This document shows, in pieces, positions 1-12,992 of a stretch of 64,000 nt of DNA (position 1 is the stretch's first letter; each line of letters begins with the position of its first letter). This stretch comes from Ehretia macrophylla (taxonomy: Eukaryota; Streptophyta; Magnoliopsida; Boraginales; Ehretiaceae). A program made the position numbers and the translations under genes. The notes beneath the pieces are model-generated. The model had not been told where the DNA came from and did no database searches. It worked only from the letters and a program-made list of their open reading frames with translations. The stretch covers positions 3,102,501-3,166,500 of the forward strand of contig CM075767.1 in NCBI GenBank assembly GCA_037974665.1. Direction: 5' to 3'.

Positions 1-85
1 TTGGTGAAGTGGCTAAGGATTTGGTTTAAATGGCATAGCAAAAAGAACAAGAAAAATAAAATTCGTGTGTTTTGCTACAGCATCA

Positions 86-113
86 GGTCGACTGGATCCA
101 AGTCCAGTCGACC
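86..113. repeat. Perfect 11-bp inverted repeat with 6-nt loop
   Basis: The arms GGTCGACTGGA and TCCAGTCGACC flank the loop TCCAAG. Just downstream GATCCGGTCGA occurs twice (about 130-156), and a further ACTGGATCC lies near 175. The whole patch is enriched in GATC/TCGA words. Function unknown; it may be a decayed satellite-like or LTR-internal motif. Confidence 0.6.
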
Positions 114-898
114 GAATATCTCTGATCTTGATCCGGTCGAGTGGATCCGGTCGATTGAGTCAACCGCATCACTTGACTGGATCCTGCTGTTTGGCTAGTT
201 GGGCTTCAATTTCGGTGGTTGTTAAGCCCACACTTGTATGTTATCCTATATGTGTTATGAGTGTGGAGTTTTAGTGCATTTGAGTGTGTTCTTGCATTAC
301 ACAAGAAGTCATAATTCATCAAGAATCACGTAATAAGTCTTGACCTTCTCCATGCTTACATGAAATATTATAGGGTGAAATGCCTTTACATGTTTTAATG
401 CTTGCGGGACAAAGGCAACCTACTTTGTTGACCTCCATATGTGTATTCTGAAGGATCGATATACAGGATTGCCCAAAATGAATCAGAAGTTACGCAGTGG
501 AAGAACTATGAAATACAATTTTTCAAAACCATTCATTAACAATCCCGTTACTTGATATTTATGCTATATACATTATTAAGTAAGATAATAGAATACCTCT
601 TGAAGACCTAAGGTTGAATCTGCTTGGTGAAACCTTTGAGTAGATCTTTGTTCCTTCCACAAATGCAGAAGCCATAGATCGTCTACCTAGCAACAAAAGA
701 AGCCTTTCTTCATCCTGTGAGTTGTAGTGTTAGCAAACTCCTTGGAAGAATGAAGAACAAGAACATTTCTCTGATTGGCTTAAAGATTACTTAACTTCTT
801 TAGTTTAGTTATCTTCAACTTAGTCTCAAAGTGCCTCCAACAAGCAAAGCAAAAAGATGAACACTACTGTAACTATTACAAGCAGATCTAGATCCATT

Positions 899-1105
899 GT
901 TGAAGTGAATGTTCATATGTCTGCAATGTAGCTTAGAAGCAGAGAAACAGAGAAGATGAGAAGATAAGCAAAAGTGCATTCTCTCTCTTCCTCTGATGGA
1001 CAACCCTCCAGTACCCTTGCTGAAGAAGATGTACGTATGTCTATATAAAGCAGAGATGAAGAAAAAGTGTGTTCTCTCTCTTGCTCTGTTAGACAACCCT
1101 TGCAA
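899..1105. repeat. Imperfect tandem duplication, units of roughly 90-115 bp
   Basis: Two consecutive blocks share the order TGAAG..ATGT..TATGTCT, then GCAGAGA, then TTCTCTCTCTT, then ACAACCCT. The second block begins near 1018. They differ by substitutions and small indels, so the duplication is old. No coding meaning is evident. Confidence 0.5.
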
Positions 1106-1419
1106 CTCCTTGCCAGACTTGACATTTCCTTTTTGCTATTTGTCTTGTCAAGACAACCTAGTGAGTTGGATGAAAAACAACCATTAAGTTTTTCTTGTTA
1201 CGTGTTCAAATAACACCCTTTTAATTTGCAAGATCAATGGCTAGGATTGATGCTGGGTTATAAATAGATTAAATCATATTTTATCTATTTGCTCCAGGCA
1301 CCTCAAAACTTTGCCAATATTACAAATTTGACCCATTAACGTTTAATGGTTGAGACCTCAATTATTAACTCTTAATAATTGTTTAGAGAAAATGATTAAA
1401 GTCCAAGCAATACTTAATC

Positions 1420-3873
1420 TGTCACGCCCCAACTCGACCCCTCCTATAATCAGTCAGGACGCAACGGAATTTCGGCGGTATAATGACAGTAAATAGGACA
1501 CCAAGGCTCTAAACCAACCTCAATAGAACAACATACATCAACTCCACAATCATACAACAAATAACTCCTCAATAAATACAACATACATCATAACTATATT
1601 ATACAAAAATCATTCCTCGTTATACGCCACCGTTCCAACATAATACATAAACCTTAATATACATTTCAAAATATGTTGATACCAACCTAGCAACCTAAAC
1701 ATAGACAAAAGAAAGGCTACTAAGACAGCATCAACTAATTCATTAACTTTTCAACATCTTATACATTATAAACTACAAGCATATAAAAGTCTACTGAGTT
1801 AATTTACAAGATAATAAAACAGTACAACATCATGGATAAGACTCTGGAACATAGGACTCATCCACGTAAGGCACGTTTTCCACATTCTCCTCTTCAGGAG
1901 GCACCTACCCGTAATCCTGCGAAAGTACACCTGTATGCATGCAATAATAGAGATTGAGCTTATATAAAATAAACCCAGCGAGGATCCGATAGATCTTGAA
2001 CAAGGTCTACTAAACTCCTTGGAATAATCCTTTGAGTCAGTAAACACACAACAACAACAATAATAATATCATCACATAACTATATGACCATTCAATAAAG
2101 GATACTCTAGTTGGTGTAGCTCCAAACACCATCACGATCATAACAGCCTTCTTGTGACTCCCATAAACTCACGCACCCGGGGTACCCCCAATAACCTCGC
2201 CCTCCATGACACCTCTGTCATGCGAGCTGGAGGCAATCTCTGATAGTCATGCCGTTATCAACCCAACAGCCCAATGCTGCCCGAGAGGTAACACACACAT
2301 ACCAGAGACCCAACAATAATAATAAACATCAATCATTCACAGGAGGACAGTCTAGCAGAACTGTTTAACTCCCGGCATCAATCATCAATCAATAGTCATC
2401 AATAATCATCAATAATCTTATTATCATCATAATAACATCAATAACCAATTTAACAACATATAACTAAGTTAGATGACAAAGTAGGCCATCTAACCGAACA
2501 TGCATTAAACACACAATCAGACCCTAATTTACCCATCAACAACTCACAATTCAATCACTCAAACCACACCCAATCAATTAAAGCTCAATCTAACATTTTA
2601 AAGAAAGACAACCTAAACTTCAAATAATCATATCTTACATTCTACTAATCCAAACAACTCCAAATCAGTTTCTATCACTCACCCATTCAACTAATTACAT
2701 TAACCCTCTCGGAAACCAATCAAAACACATCCAAAACATGCTCAACAACCCTAAAACTCTAGTGTGTCATGGCTGAAATTTTTGGATTTTCACCCAAACA
2801 TCATAATCGAAAATTCAGCAATACAACGGCGCTACCACGTAATTAACAAACATTTAGAAGTCAACGGCAATCGATTTCGATCAACACAACTCAATTTAAT
2901 CAACATTGAACAAATTAATCAAATTTAAATACCCAAAAAATAAAAATTATGCTACAACTGATAAAAACTCGTAGTATTACAGCTAAATGATCCCTAGCAT
3001 GCAAGGAGCAATAGTCTAATATCATATTAGAATTCTAACGGTTCAATTTTCATTTATACGCAAAAATGCAAAAGACAACTTTTGAGATCTATAATTTTTC
3101 TCTCATCTTTGATGCGATATAAGCTTAGGAATGCGTGCAAAGCGTGCCCAACAAGCGGAATCCAAATCAGCACGAAATTCTATGGACAAAAACTAGCTTT
3201 TTCTTTGAAAAATTGCTTTGAAAACCTTGAAAACTCTTTTCTCTTTTCTCTCTTCTCCCTGTCGGCAATGTGTGTGCATTTGTGGGTGTTTTTGTGCTTT
3301 GTGAGTGTGTGTTGGTGATATAAGCTTGTTGGTCAACCATTTAAATGAAAGTCAAAGTTGAAACTTAGCATTTTTTTGTATTTTCTGGACTTTAAATGCA
3401 TTTTCTTGATCACCAAAGTTCAAAACAATTATTTAACACCCAAGCTAGGTCAAGTAAATTATTTTTAGGTGACAAGAAGTTTTACAATCAAACAATTTCA
3501 CCCGAGTCGGCTTAAAACTCGATTTTCTCAAAAGTCGGTGTAAAAACTCTAATAAATTCTTAAGCCGATTTTAAAATCGTTTTCATCAAACACAGGTTTA
3601 TTAAAGTCCGTGAACTAGGTCTAGAAGGGTTAAAAAGACCAGTTTCAAAATTTTAACGGACGTGTTTAGAAAATACTATTCACTAAAAATCGACGATAAA
3701 ATTTCTGATCCCGTTTTTAATGAAAATTTCATGAATGCACATTTAGCATGTATGATGAATATTGATATCAACATTATAACATTCTAGGCCCTATAGCACA
3801 TGAACAGGTCATATGCACACAAAACGAGACAAAGCACGTAAATCAAGTTAAAGCAGATAAGTGGGGTTTCACA
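1420..3873 (-). mobile_element. Solo LTR, Ty3/Gypsy-type (family S1)
   Basis: The sequence starts TGTCACGCCCC and ends GGTTTCACA, giving TG...CA termini. It is flanked by a perfect 5-bp duplication TAATC (1415-1419 and 3874-3878). No gag or pol is attached, so it is a solo LTR left by recombination between the two LTRs of a former element. The closest relative in the window is 47537-49849, recognisably similar end to end. Orientation is assigned by analogy with the two full Ty3 elements, whose LTRs also show TGTCACGCCCC at this edge. Confidence 0.9.
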
Positions 3874-3878
3874 TAATC

Positions 3879-4650
3879 TCATTGCTAATACGGTGTGACT
3901 TTCTAGGTTCATAGTCAAATAGCATTAAGGAAACATCAAACCCTTTTAATGTGAATCAACTTTTGATTTGTTTCAAGAATTTCTCCTCCGATTCTTGAAA
4001 CACCCTTAAGGTCTTGAGTGACGTCTAGCAACATATCAAGACAATATATAAGGCAATAAAGTTATCAAGTAATGAACCTATTTTAGTTGCTGATTACTGT
4101 GCAATTCAATCATTCCATTAACAATCCCGATTGAGTAAGAACCATGGACTGATCAAGTTCATATACTCAATACTATGCCTAGATTCAATGTGGTGAAATG
4201 AGAAATGTCTACCATGGAAAAACACATTTCCATCAATCACACCTTGGCCAAGGATTTCTTCACTTACCAAATTGAATCGCATAGGACATTGTCTCAATAA
4301 TCGAGGTAATGAATTCTCTCTTGACAAGTACATGCCACTCACTATATTGAAAAGAATGATACTATGAGTGAATGTAACTTTCCCGTGCTCGGGAGAAATA
4401 TTATCCAAAAGTAAGTATCAAACCCCAATACATATGACAACCGTGTTGTCTCAAGTCTAAGGATCACATGCACTATCGCAACGAACAAATCATTAATCCA
4501 TACCATGTGATTTGTTATTCACGTCACGTTCAGTGATTATTCTACTAATACTCACCCACATGTTTGTTATTAACAACTCATGCTTGTATGGTATGTGACT
4601 CACCATCCTTTATCATTAATATCTCATACTAATCAAAGATAACAAACCAA
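3879..4650. other. Non-coding continuation of the 1-1414 sequence
   Basis: This resumes the sequence interrupted by the solo LTR. A 96-codon minus-strand open frame (4118-4408) lacks any motif, and I do not believe it is a gene. No RNA gene or regulatory signal is recognised. Confidence 0.45.
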
Positions 4651-5469
4651 TGTGATAGCCCGTACTTGATTTGTGAAGCCCCGCACACATTCATGCATTT
4701 ATTTATATGAGTTTATAAGTATTCAATGTGTGTTTGTATCGTCTTACTTGTATTCACGGACTCTTAGGTACATTTACCTCGTTTTATGTGCATTTGAGTG
4801 TTTTAGATAAAGTAGACATTAGTTAAATATCTTTTAATGCCCTATATATCTTAAATGCTTATTAGGTGCAATAGAAATTAAGTTAGAATTATAGGAATTA
4901 AGTAAAGTAACTTTTGGGTAGTTTTGCAAATATTAGAAAACTTTGGGACCAAAGTGCAATTATCTAAACTTTGTCTTGGAAGCTAATTAAACTACCTAGG
5001 ACTAGGATTGCCTTATAAACTACACTTTGGATACATGACTATAAGAAGAAAAGAAAGAGAGAAAGGAATAGCCAAGGGAAACAAGGAGAAAAAGAAAAAA
5101 AAAGAAAAGAAAAGAAAGAAAAGGGTAAGACATTTAGATATGAAAAGTTTTTGCGTGTGTTTGCCTTGTTTAGCGTGCACTTGTGTGCATTCACGTGGAT
5201 TTGGGTGGTTTATGTATCGTACAAAATAATTAAACATTACCAATTAGCAAATAAGTAACTAGATTAGTTATTAAGCAACTAAATGGAAAACTAGTTAATA
5301 AAACAAAGTTAGAAGGAGAAGAAGAACACACGACTGAAAATAAGAGAAGAAGAACAAGAAGAAAAGGAAGGGTTTCAAGCTATTTTCAAAGCCTTCTCTT
5401 GCATCTTTTAGCTAGCTTCAAGGTTGTTCTTGCTTCTCTTACTCCTAATCTCAAATTTCAGGTGAGGGT
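4651..5469 (+). mobile_element. LTR-like fragment, left part (split by Ty3 element 1)
   Basis: It begins TGTGATAGCCCG, a start typical of plant Ty3/Gypsy LTRs, and contains a purine-rich low-complexity run (about 5040-5125). It is interrupted at AGGGT by the element at 5470-15481 and continues at 15482. The two parts total about 2.3 kb, the same size as the other Ty3 LTRs here. No right-hand terminus or target duplication was found, so it may be truncated where the viral array begins. The LTR identity is an inference from its start, size and internal style. Confidence 0.5.
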
Positions 5470-7957
5470 TGTCACGCCCCGACCCAACCCCCAAGCTAAA
5501 GGTTAAGTCCGGACCCGACACACGGACAGAGTCTCCTCTGTACCGTGGACATTCTAAAAACCTGTAAACACTTAAACAAGGTCCCAACAATACAATACAA
5601 GCTTTTCTCAATTAAACAACAAAGCTATAAGGCCATCCGAGCCTTATAGTACACAATAACTCCAAAACACACAAGCATGCGAGAACTTGTTGTCAGCATA
5701 GTCTTATAATCCTGACATTCTAGGAAATCAATAAAACAACTTAAAGGATAAAGCATTCTACATTAACCATCCACTCCCAAGCATGCAAAGAAATAAGGCA
5801 AGAAATAAAAGTTATTACAGTTCATAGACTTTCAAAGCCACAACCCAACCAACTAATCTTCGACTTATACAACAAGCATATACATAGCCCTTGGGCTACA
5901 AAATAGTACATAAAGTAATCAGATGAGTCTTCCACATAGCAGCAAAATCATTAACCACCTCAAGTTATCAGACACAGCAACTAAGGTAAAGGCTCAATCT
6001 GAACTTCTTCTTCCTCAACTAAATCAACAAGCTGGGGATCACCCTCAGCGTCTCCTGAAACAGATATCGAGGTATGAGCAACCACTGTTGCCCAGTGAGG
6101 GATATAGTCCCGGGGCGTGCAATGCAACATATAATACAATCATACAACAATAACACTTAGACAATTAAAGAAACAACGATAACTTAAATAACCACACATT
6201 TAAAAGGATACGTTTCAACAATCCCCTATACACCAATCTTCACTGGTCTTCAATCACGATCCACGAACCACGAGCACGATCACGATAAGCCGGCATAACC
6301 CCAATCACTCCAGTGGGTGTACTCCGGATGTACCCCAAATCCTACGACCCAACATCCCCTGGCAATCTCCGGACCAGGCGAATGAGGGACTAGGGTACGG
6401 AGTTTGAATATCCACCGGCAAGCCCTCTGCCGCCCAACCGATATTCAACACATCCGCCCCTGACACTATGGTTGCGCAACCACTATGCAATGCACTTAAC
6501 GATGGCAAGTTAATAGCAATAATATAAGCATTAACACATATGAGGATCAACAAAGTAGGTTGACCTCGTTGCAATTAGGATAGAAGCAAATATAGAAGCT
6601 AATAAGCAGTTTACAAATGAACTTATACCAAATAAGCATAGAATCATTCCAAAAGATCCAAATCAATTTAAAATCACATATAAACACTCAAGAAGTCCTG
6701 ACATGGGTTTAGAAGTGTGAGACAAACGAAATTGCACTTTAACCCCTTTATTTTACATACTATTTTTCTTCCAAACCAAAGTTAATGATTTCATTTTCAA
6801 AGGAAACTCTCCCAATCTTCTAACTAACCCTCGAGGTACCCTCTCAACCCTCTAACTCGTTCAAATGCCCGCGTTTACCCCGAAAGCCCCAAATTTCCTC
6901 TTATGGCTTTAAACTACGCGTACATTGTCCGGGCTTCAAACAAGGGATATCAAGGCATATATAGCACCTAGGTAGCCTAAGGATACTATAATTGAAGCCC
7001 GAATCCACCCGGATTCGCATTAACCCCGAAAGCCCCAAGTTAAAGTCGGCTATTTTCCATTTTTAGGCGATTTAAGGGCAATGCAAGTGTACGGGGCTAT
7101 TTGATTATCTTCACTAGTACCTAAGGCATCAATTAGAAGCATTAATTCAAGCCAATTCGAGCAATTACACAAAACCCTAGAAAAACGTCACTATTCATCA
7201 TAAAAATCAAACTAACGATTCTAACCGTTTAAATTGCGAAACGGCGGTTCAAAAGTGTTCTCTAGCATTCATATAGATAGTATATTAGCATAGATAACAA
7301 TTACAATGGCATATAATCATATTTTCAACAAATCAATAAATGAGCAACTATTTAAAAATGCAAAAACAAGTCGTGAAATCCCTCACCACTACGCGTAGGA
7401 GCACCTAGGAACCTTGCAAACACCCTACACTAGTTGCTCAAGGCTTGGCTTGGCTTGAATTGAAGAGTTGAAGATGAAAAAATTCTCCCAAGTGCAAAGA
7501 GGGGCTGTCGGGTTTGGGCTGCTGTTTTCAGCTTTCTATTTTTTTTTTCTTTTGCATTTTATGAGTTTAGGTGATATATAAAAGGGTTAAGTTATGGTGG
7601 GGTCAATTGGGTGCTTAATTGATCTAATAAAATGTGCGTAGTAAGCTTTAAAACGAGCTTAGATAGTAAAATATATGCTAGCTAATTAATTATCTAAGTT
7701 AGTTATGTAATACTATTCATTCAACTACTAAAGTCATTTTCTAAACGAGCCTTCCTAACGCCTTAAGCTCAAATGCACATTTTTCCCACTACTTTCATAA
7801 TTAATATGATTTAATAAAAATGCTAATTAACTAATAGAAAGTAGTTTAAAAACGGAGTGAATAGTAGTCACAAAGTCAGTTAATAAGGCATAGAAGTAAA
7901 TGCGCAAACAAGGGATGCAACAGTAATTAAATGCATGGCTAAAACCCGGGCGTCATA
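5470..7957 (-). repeat. 3' LTR of Ty3 element 1
   Basis: Nearly identical to 12993-15481. In element orientation it carries the 3' copy. Open frames of 76 and 89 codons repeat in both LTRs but show no domain. No clear TATA box on the element's strand could be fixed with confidence. Confidence 0.92.
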
Positions 7958-7970
7958 TCCTCTCCCCCTT
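7958..7970 (-). other. Polypurine tract of Ty3 element 1
   Basis: On the minus strand this reads as a G/A run (AAGGGGGAGAGGA) directly abutting the 3' LTR. That is the expected plus-strand DNA priming site for an LTR retrotransposon. Confidence 0.8.
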
Positions 7971-8002
7971 AAACTAATTGCGTCCACGCAATTCTTACAT
8001 GA

Positions 8003-11000
8003 TTCGGCGAATAACTCCGGATACCGATCTTGCATCTGATCCTCTCTTTCCCATGTCGCATCCTCTAATCCGTGATGATCCCATAGAACTTTAACCATCG
8101 GAATGCTTTTAGTCCTCAGCTCCTGAACTTTCTGATCAACAATTCGAAGAGGTTTCTCTGTGTAGGTCAAAGTTTCACTGATCTCTAGCGGTTCCGGCTC
8201 AAGTATGTGAGAGGTATCTGGCTGATACTTCCGAAGCATGGAAACATGGAATACGTCATGAATTCTGCCCAGACTAGGAGGTAAAGCTAGACGGTAAGCC
8301 AAATCACCAACAGTTTCAGTTATCTCAAATGGTCCCACATATCGAGGACTGAGTTTACCTCCTTTACCATGCCGAATCAAACCCTTGCGAGGAGAAATTT
8401 TCAGAAATACCCGGTCCCCCACAGCAAATTTCAGATCACGACGTCGTCTATCTGCATAACTCTTTTGCCGGCTCTGTGCTGTAAGCATTCTTTTTCTGAT
8501 AAGCTGCACCTGATCAATCATTTGGTTCATTTCAGGTAAGAGAGTAGGGTCGATAGTCTTCATTTCACCAACATCATCCCAGTAGAGAGGAGACTGACAT
8601 TTACGCCCATAAAGTGCCTCATAAGGTGCCATACCAATAGTAGCTTGATAACTATTGTTGTAGGCGAACTCTGCTAGTGGCAAATACTTCTCCCAACTCT
8701 TACCAAAGTCCAGAATGCAAGCCCGTAACATATCCTCAAGGATCAAGATAGTTCTCTTGGATTGACCATCTGTCTGGGGATGATAAGCTGTACTGAAATT
8801 CAAAGTCGTGCCCAAAGCTTTCTGAATCTTTTGCCAGAACTGAGATGTAAATCTGGGATCTCTATCTGATACGATACTCTTGGAATTCCATGTAGTCGGA
8901 CAACATTCTCAATATACAACTCTACCAGTTTATCAAGAGAATCAGACTTCTTTTTAGCAATAAAATGAGAAGTCTTGGTCAGTCTATCCACAATAACCCA
9001 GACTGAGTCATTACCCCTCGAAGACCTCGGTAAATCAGAGACGAAATCCATAGTAATATGATCCCATTTCCAAACAGGAATAGCCAAAGGCTGCAACAAC
9101 CCTGCAGGTCTCTGATGTTCTGCTTTAACTTTCTGACAAGTAAGACATCGGGCAACATAGTCAGCGATTTCTCTCTTCATATTATTCCACCAGAAATTCT
9201 GCTTTAAATCTTTATACATTTTCGTACTGCCTGGATAGATAGTATATCGAGAACTGTGTGCCTCAGCAAGAATATCCTTCTTCAGAGTTGGATCATTCGG
9301 AATACAGATTCTACCCTTGAATTTAAGAATACCATCGTCGTGCAGTTTGAAATCCGACTCTCCCCCTTTAGAATTCTCTAAGACTTTCAACAATTGAAGA
9401 TCAGCTTGTTGAGCTTCTCGAATCCTGGATAACAACAGAGATTGAATCTGCAAACTTGCGAATTGAATACCAGAATTTGAAGTACTAGGCTTCCATAAGC
9501 ACAATTCTTCCATGAATTCCCAATTCTTGATAATCAAGCTAGCAACAGTAGCATTTCGGCTCAAAGCATCAGCAACACTATTGGCGTTACCTGGAAGATA
9601 GTTAATAGTGCAGTTATAGTCCTCAAGTAATTCCAGCCAACGCCTCTGCCTCATGTTCAACTCTTTATGTGAAAACAGATATTTCAAGCTCTTATGATCT
9701 GTAAAGATTTCAAATTTGTTGCCCCAGAGATAATGACGCCATTTCTTTAATGCAAGAATGATAGCTACAAGCTCAAGATCATGAGTCGGATAGGCTTTAG
9801 TTTCCTGGAAGCATAAGCAATAACCCTGCCATTCTGCATCAATACACAACCCAGACCTTCCTTCGAAGCATCACTATAGATCACCAGATTATCATAACCC
9901 TCAGGTAAAGCAAGAATAGGAGCTGTAGTCAATCTCTTCTTCAATTCCTGGAAGCTGGCCTCACATTTATCATTCCAGTCAAATACTGTTTTCTTCTGAG
10001 TAAGCTGAGTTAAAGGCCCTGCAATCTTAGAGAAATCCTTGACAAACCTCCGATAATACCCAGCTAAACCAAGGAAGCTACGAATTTCCGTGACAGTTTC
10101 AGGTCGTTTCCAAGATAACACAACTTCAATCTTCACTGGATCAACAGAAATACCATCCTGCGAGATAATATGGCCAAGAAAAGCAACTTGCTTAAGCCAG
10201 AATTCACATTTGCTAAACTTTGCAAATAACCGATGCTCCTGAAGAGTCTGCAACACAATTCTGAGATGCTGTTCATGTTCCGCCTCAGATTTAGAATAAA
10301 CAAGGATATCATCAATAAATATGACCACAAATTGGTCAAGATAGGGACGGAATACACTCTGCATTAAGTCCATGAATGCGGCGGGAGCATTAGTAAGACC
10401 AAACGGCAAGACAACAAACTCATAATGGCCATATCGAGTTCTGAAAGCAGTTTTAGGAACATCATCTTTCTTAATCCTCAGTTGATAATAGCCCTGCCTC
10501 AGATCAAATTTAGAGAATACCCTGGCGCCTTGCAACTGATCAAATAACTCTTCGATTAAAGGCAAAGGATATTTATTTTTGATGGTTACCTGATTAAGAC
10601 CCCGATAGTCAATGCACAGGCGAAGAGACCCGTCTTTCTTTTTAACGAAGAGAACTGGCGCACCCCACGGTGAAGAACTCGGCTGAATGAATCCCTTCTC
10701 AAGCAAGCCCTGCAATTGAACTTTCAATTCCTGCAACTCAGGTGGAGCCATTCTGTACGGAGTCCTAGAGATAGGTGAAGTCCCCGGCAACAAATCAATC
10801 ATGAACTCTATCTCTCTATCAGGCGGTAACCCAGGTAATTCCTCAGGAAAGACCCCCGGAAACTCTCTCACGATAGGTACATCATTCAATTTCAATTGAT
10901 CCCCAGGTTGATTAATCAAATATGCAAGATAAGCCTCACAACCCTTGCTTAATAATTTAGATGCCCTAATAGAAGAAATAATAGGAGTCCCCGTAGATTT

Positions 11001-12638
11001 TCTACTACCAACTATTTTAAGTACAGGCTGGTCAGGCATTTCTAGATACACAATCTTCTTTCTACAATCAAGCTGGGCATAATATTTACTTAACCAGTCC
11101 ATCCCCAATATAATTTCAAAGTGATTGAAGGGTAGGATAATCAAATCAGCAGGAAAAACACGACCTTCAATAAATATACTACATGCTCTGCAAATAGACC
11201 TAGTAACAAACTTCGGGCCCATAGGAGTATAGACCACAATCTCATGCAACAGTTTATCATGTTTCAATTTAGCATTTTGTGCACAAGTAGGAGTAATAAA
11301 AGAATGCGAAGCCCCGGAATCAATTAAAACCTTAACTGACTGATCACTAAGAAGAAAAATACCTTCTACCACAGCAGTAGTATCCGGAAGCTCCTCAGCA
11401 TCCAAAGCAAATACACGGGCCTGGCCTCGTGGTGGTGGTGCTGCAGCTGGGGCCCTGGTCTGAGAGTTCTGAGCTGATGTCTGACCCCTAGGGTTCTTAA
11501 ATTTCTGACAGTCTTTAACCCTGTGCTGATCACTGCCGCAACCTGTACACTTGTTATGTTTCTTCCAACAAACATCCTCAGTGTGGCCCTGGTGCTGACA
11601 GAAGCTGCACTGCTGGTGACGTCTTGCAACAGTGCCTCCCGAAGGAGCTCTGTAAGTAGAGGTAGCTGAACTACCCTGCTGCGAACGGGAAACTGCTGGA
11701 CGGAACTGACTCTGAGTCTGACTCTGAACTGGTCGTGCCTGAGTCTGAGTAGGCCCTGTGTAACTCTGAGTCTGTCTCGGCTGCGAACTCTGCCCAACTG
11801 ATACAGCCTGCCCCTGGTACCCTTGACTCTGAGACTGAAACCGTTTACTCGATTGACTAGTCTCGGCTAACACATCGGCTTTCCGTTTCTCATATCTCGA
11901 GGCAGCTCGGACTACTGCAGCATAGTTAGGAAAATCATTTGAAGACAAGTTCAGCATAATATCTCTCCTCAAACCCATGATGAACCTCTGAATCTTCATG
12001 TCCTCCGGCTGAATTAAAGCTGGTGCATAACGGGAAAGCCGGGTAAAAGTAGCCTCGTATTGATCTACGGTCATATTTCCCTGCTTCAAGTTTATGAACT
12101 CAGTTTGTCGCCTCTCGCGGGCAACTACCGATATATACTTGTCTCGAAACTCTCGGACAAAATCGGCCCACGAATGATGACCTCCCTCAGCTCCCCATTT
12201 CTCACTGATGGTATTCCACCAATCTTCAGCATCACCCTCGAGAAGGAAAGTAGCATAAGTAATCTTCCTGTCATCATGGCACTCCAGTATCGCTGCCACT
12301 CTCTCGAACTTCCTTAGCCACATCTCAGCTTTCATATCGTCCGGCTCCCCAAAGAAAGTATAGGCCCCATGATGTATAAACCGATCATACAGATTCCCTC
12401 CGGTAGGACCACTACCTCCGGCTCTCGCAGCCTGATTACCTGCAACGACCCCTGGTTGACCCTGTTGTGTAACAAACTGGGCGATAGTGTTCATAGCTGT
12501 GGCCATCGTGGCCAAGATCTGTGCAGTGCTCGGTTCTTGAACCTGCGGTGCATTTTCGGCCACCTCAGCTTCTTGCCCATGAACCCCCTCGGGTTCTCCA
12601 CCAACATTCGGATTATCGGCACGACGGCGAGGCCCCAT
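8003..12638 (-). pseudogene. gag-pol region of Ty3 element 1 (fossil)
   Basis: Reading on the minus strand from MGPRRRADN at 12638, gag carries the conserved capsid region. Two CX2CX4HX4C knuckles follow ([14 protein letters not shown] and [14 protein letters not shown], near 11520-11610). The aspartic protease has [11 protein letters not shown] (near 11310). Reverse transcriptase has FIDDILVYS (near 10300). RNase H has [10 protein letters not shown] (near 9860). Integrase has the zinc-binding CLTCQ and the core starting [13 protein letters not shown] (near 9060). A chromodomain ends the protein (about 8003-8175, with [16 protein letters not shown]). This set makes the element autonomous by design, but it is now broken in about two or three places. 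Gag and pol appear to share one frame, as is common in this clade. Confidence 0.92.
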
Positions 12639-12974
12639 CTCGAATAACTAGAATGCAAAGTGTTATGACAGGTATATATATATATGTATATATGCAATTT
12701 ATAAGCAACACATGAAGAAAAGTCAATTAGATTCACATAAAGTCAAGTACATAGAAGTTCAAATAAATATTCCACATTCCTAAAGTAAACATAAATCACT
12801 AGATCATACTTGACATTCTGAACTCTTGATATTCTATTTCCATGCTAGCATGTTCATTCCTTATTCAAATTTCACTTAGGTCAATCAAAATCAAAGACTC
12901 ATGTATTCACAAAGTCACATAACAAATCTCTACCCACAGACCGAGAAATTTAACCCGGCTTCATGCAATCTATA
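12639..12974 (-). other. Untranslated leader of Ty3 element 1
   Basis: Non-coding stretch between the primer site and gag. It contains an AT-rich microsatellite (about 12671-12693, alternating TA). Nothing else is recognised. Confidence 0.7.
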
Positions 12975-12986
12975 GCTCTGATACCA
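12975..12986 (-). promoter_or_regulatory. Primer-binding site (initiator tRNA-Met), Ty3 element 1
   Basis: The minus strand reads TGGTATCAGAGC, complementary to the 3' end of plant initiator tRNA-Met. It lies six bases inside the right LTR edge, which fixes that LTR as the 5' LTR and the element as minus-strand. Confidence 0.92.
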
Positions 12987-12992
12987 CTTAAA

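Larger units (their letters stand above)
1..1414. other. Non-coding, unclassified repeat-like DNA
   Basis: No coding region with recognisable domains is visible on either strand. The open frames here are under 100 codons and have no motif. The stretch contains a short hairpin and an imperfect tandem duplication, listed separately. It resumes at 3879 on the far side of a solo LTR, so 1-1414 and 3879-4650 were one continuous sequence before that insertion. It is probably part of an older non-coding element, but I cannot name the family. Confidence 0.5.

Noticed and set aside
4118-4408. 96-codon minus-strand open frame
   Set aside because: No motif or neighbour context. It lies in repeat-like non-coding DNA and is best explained by chance.
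5923-6574. Small open frames repeated at 13446-14097
   Set aside because: They repeat only because the two LTRs of element 1 are near-identical. No start context or domain supports a gene.
11366-11797. 143-codon Arg/Leu-rich minus-strand frame
   Set aside because: Out-of-frame shadow of the gag region of Ty3 element 1.
12975-12986. TGGTATCAGAGC sites as remnants of tRNA genes
   Set aside because: Each lies beside an LTR or viral leader. No tRNA arms or internal promoter boxes surround them, so they are primer-binding sites.
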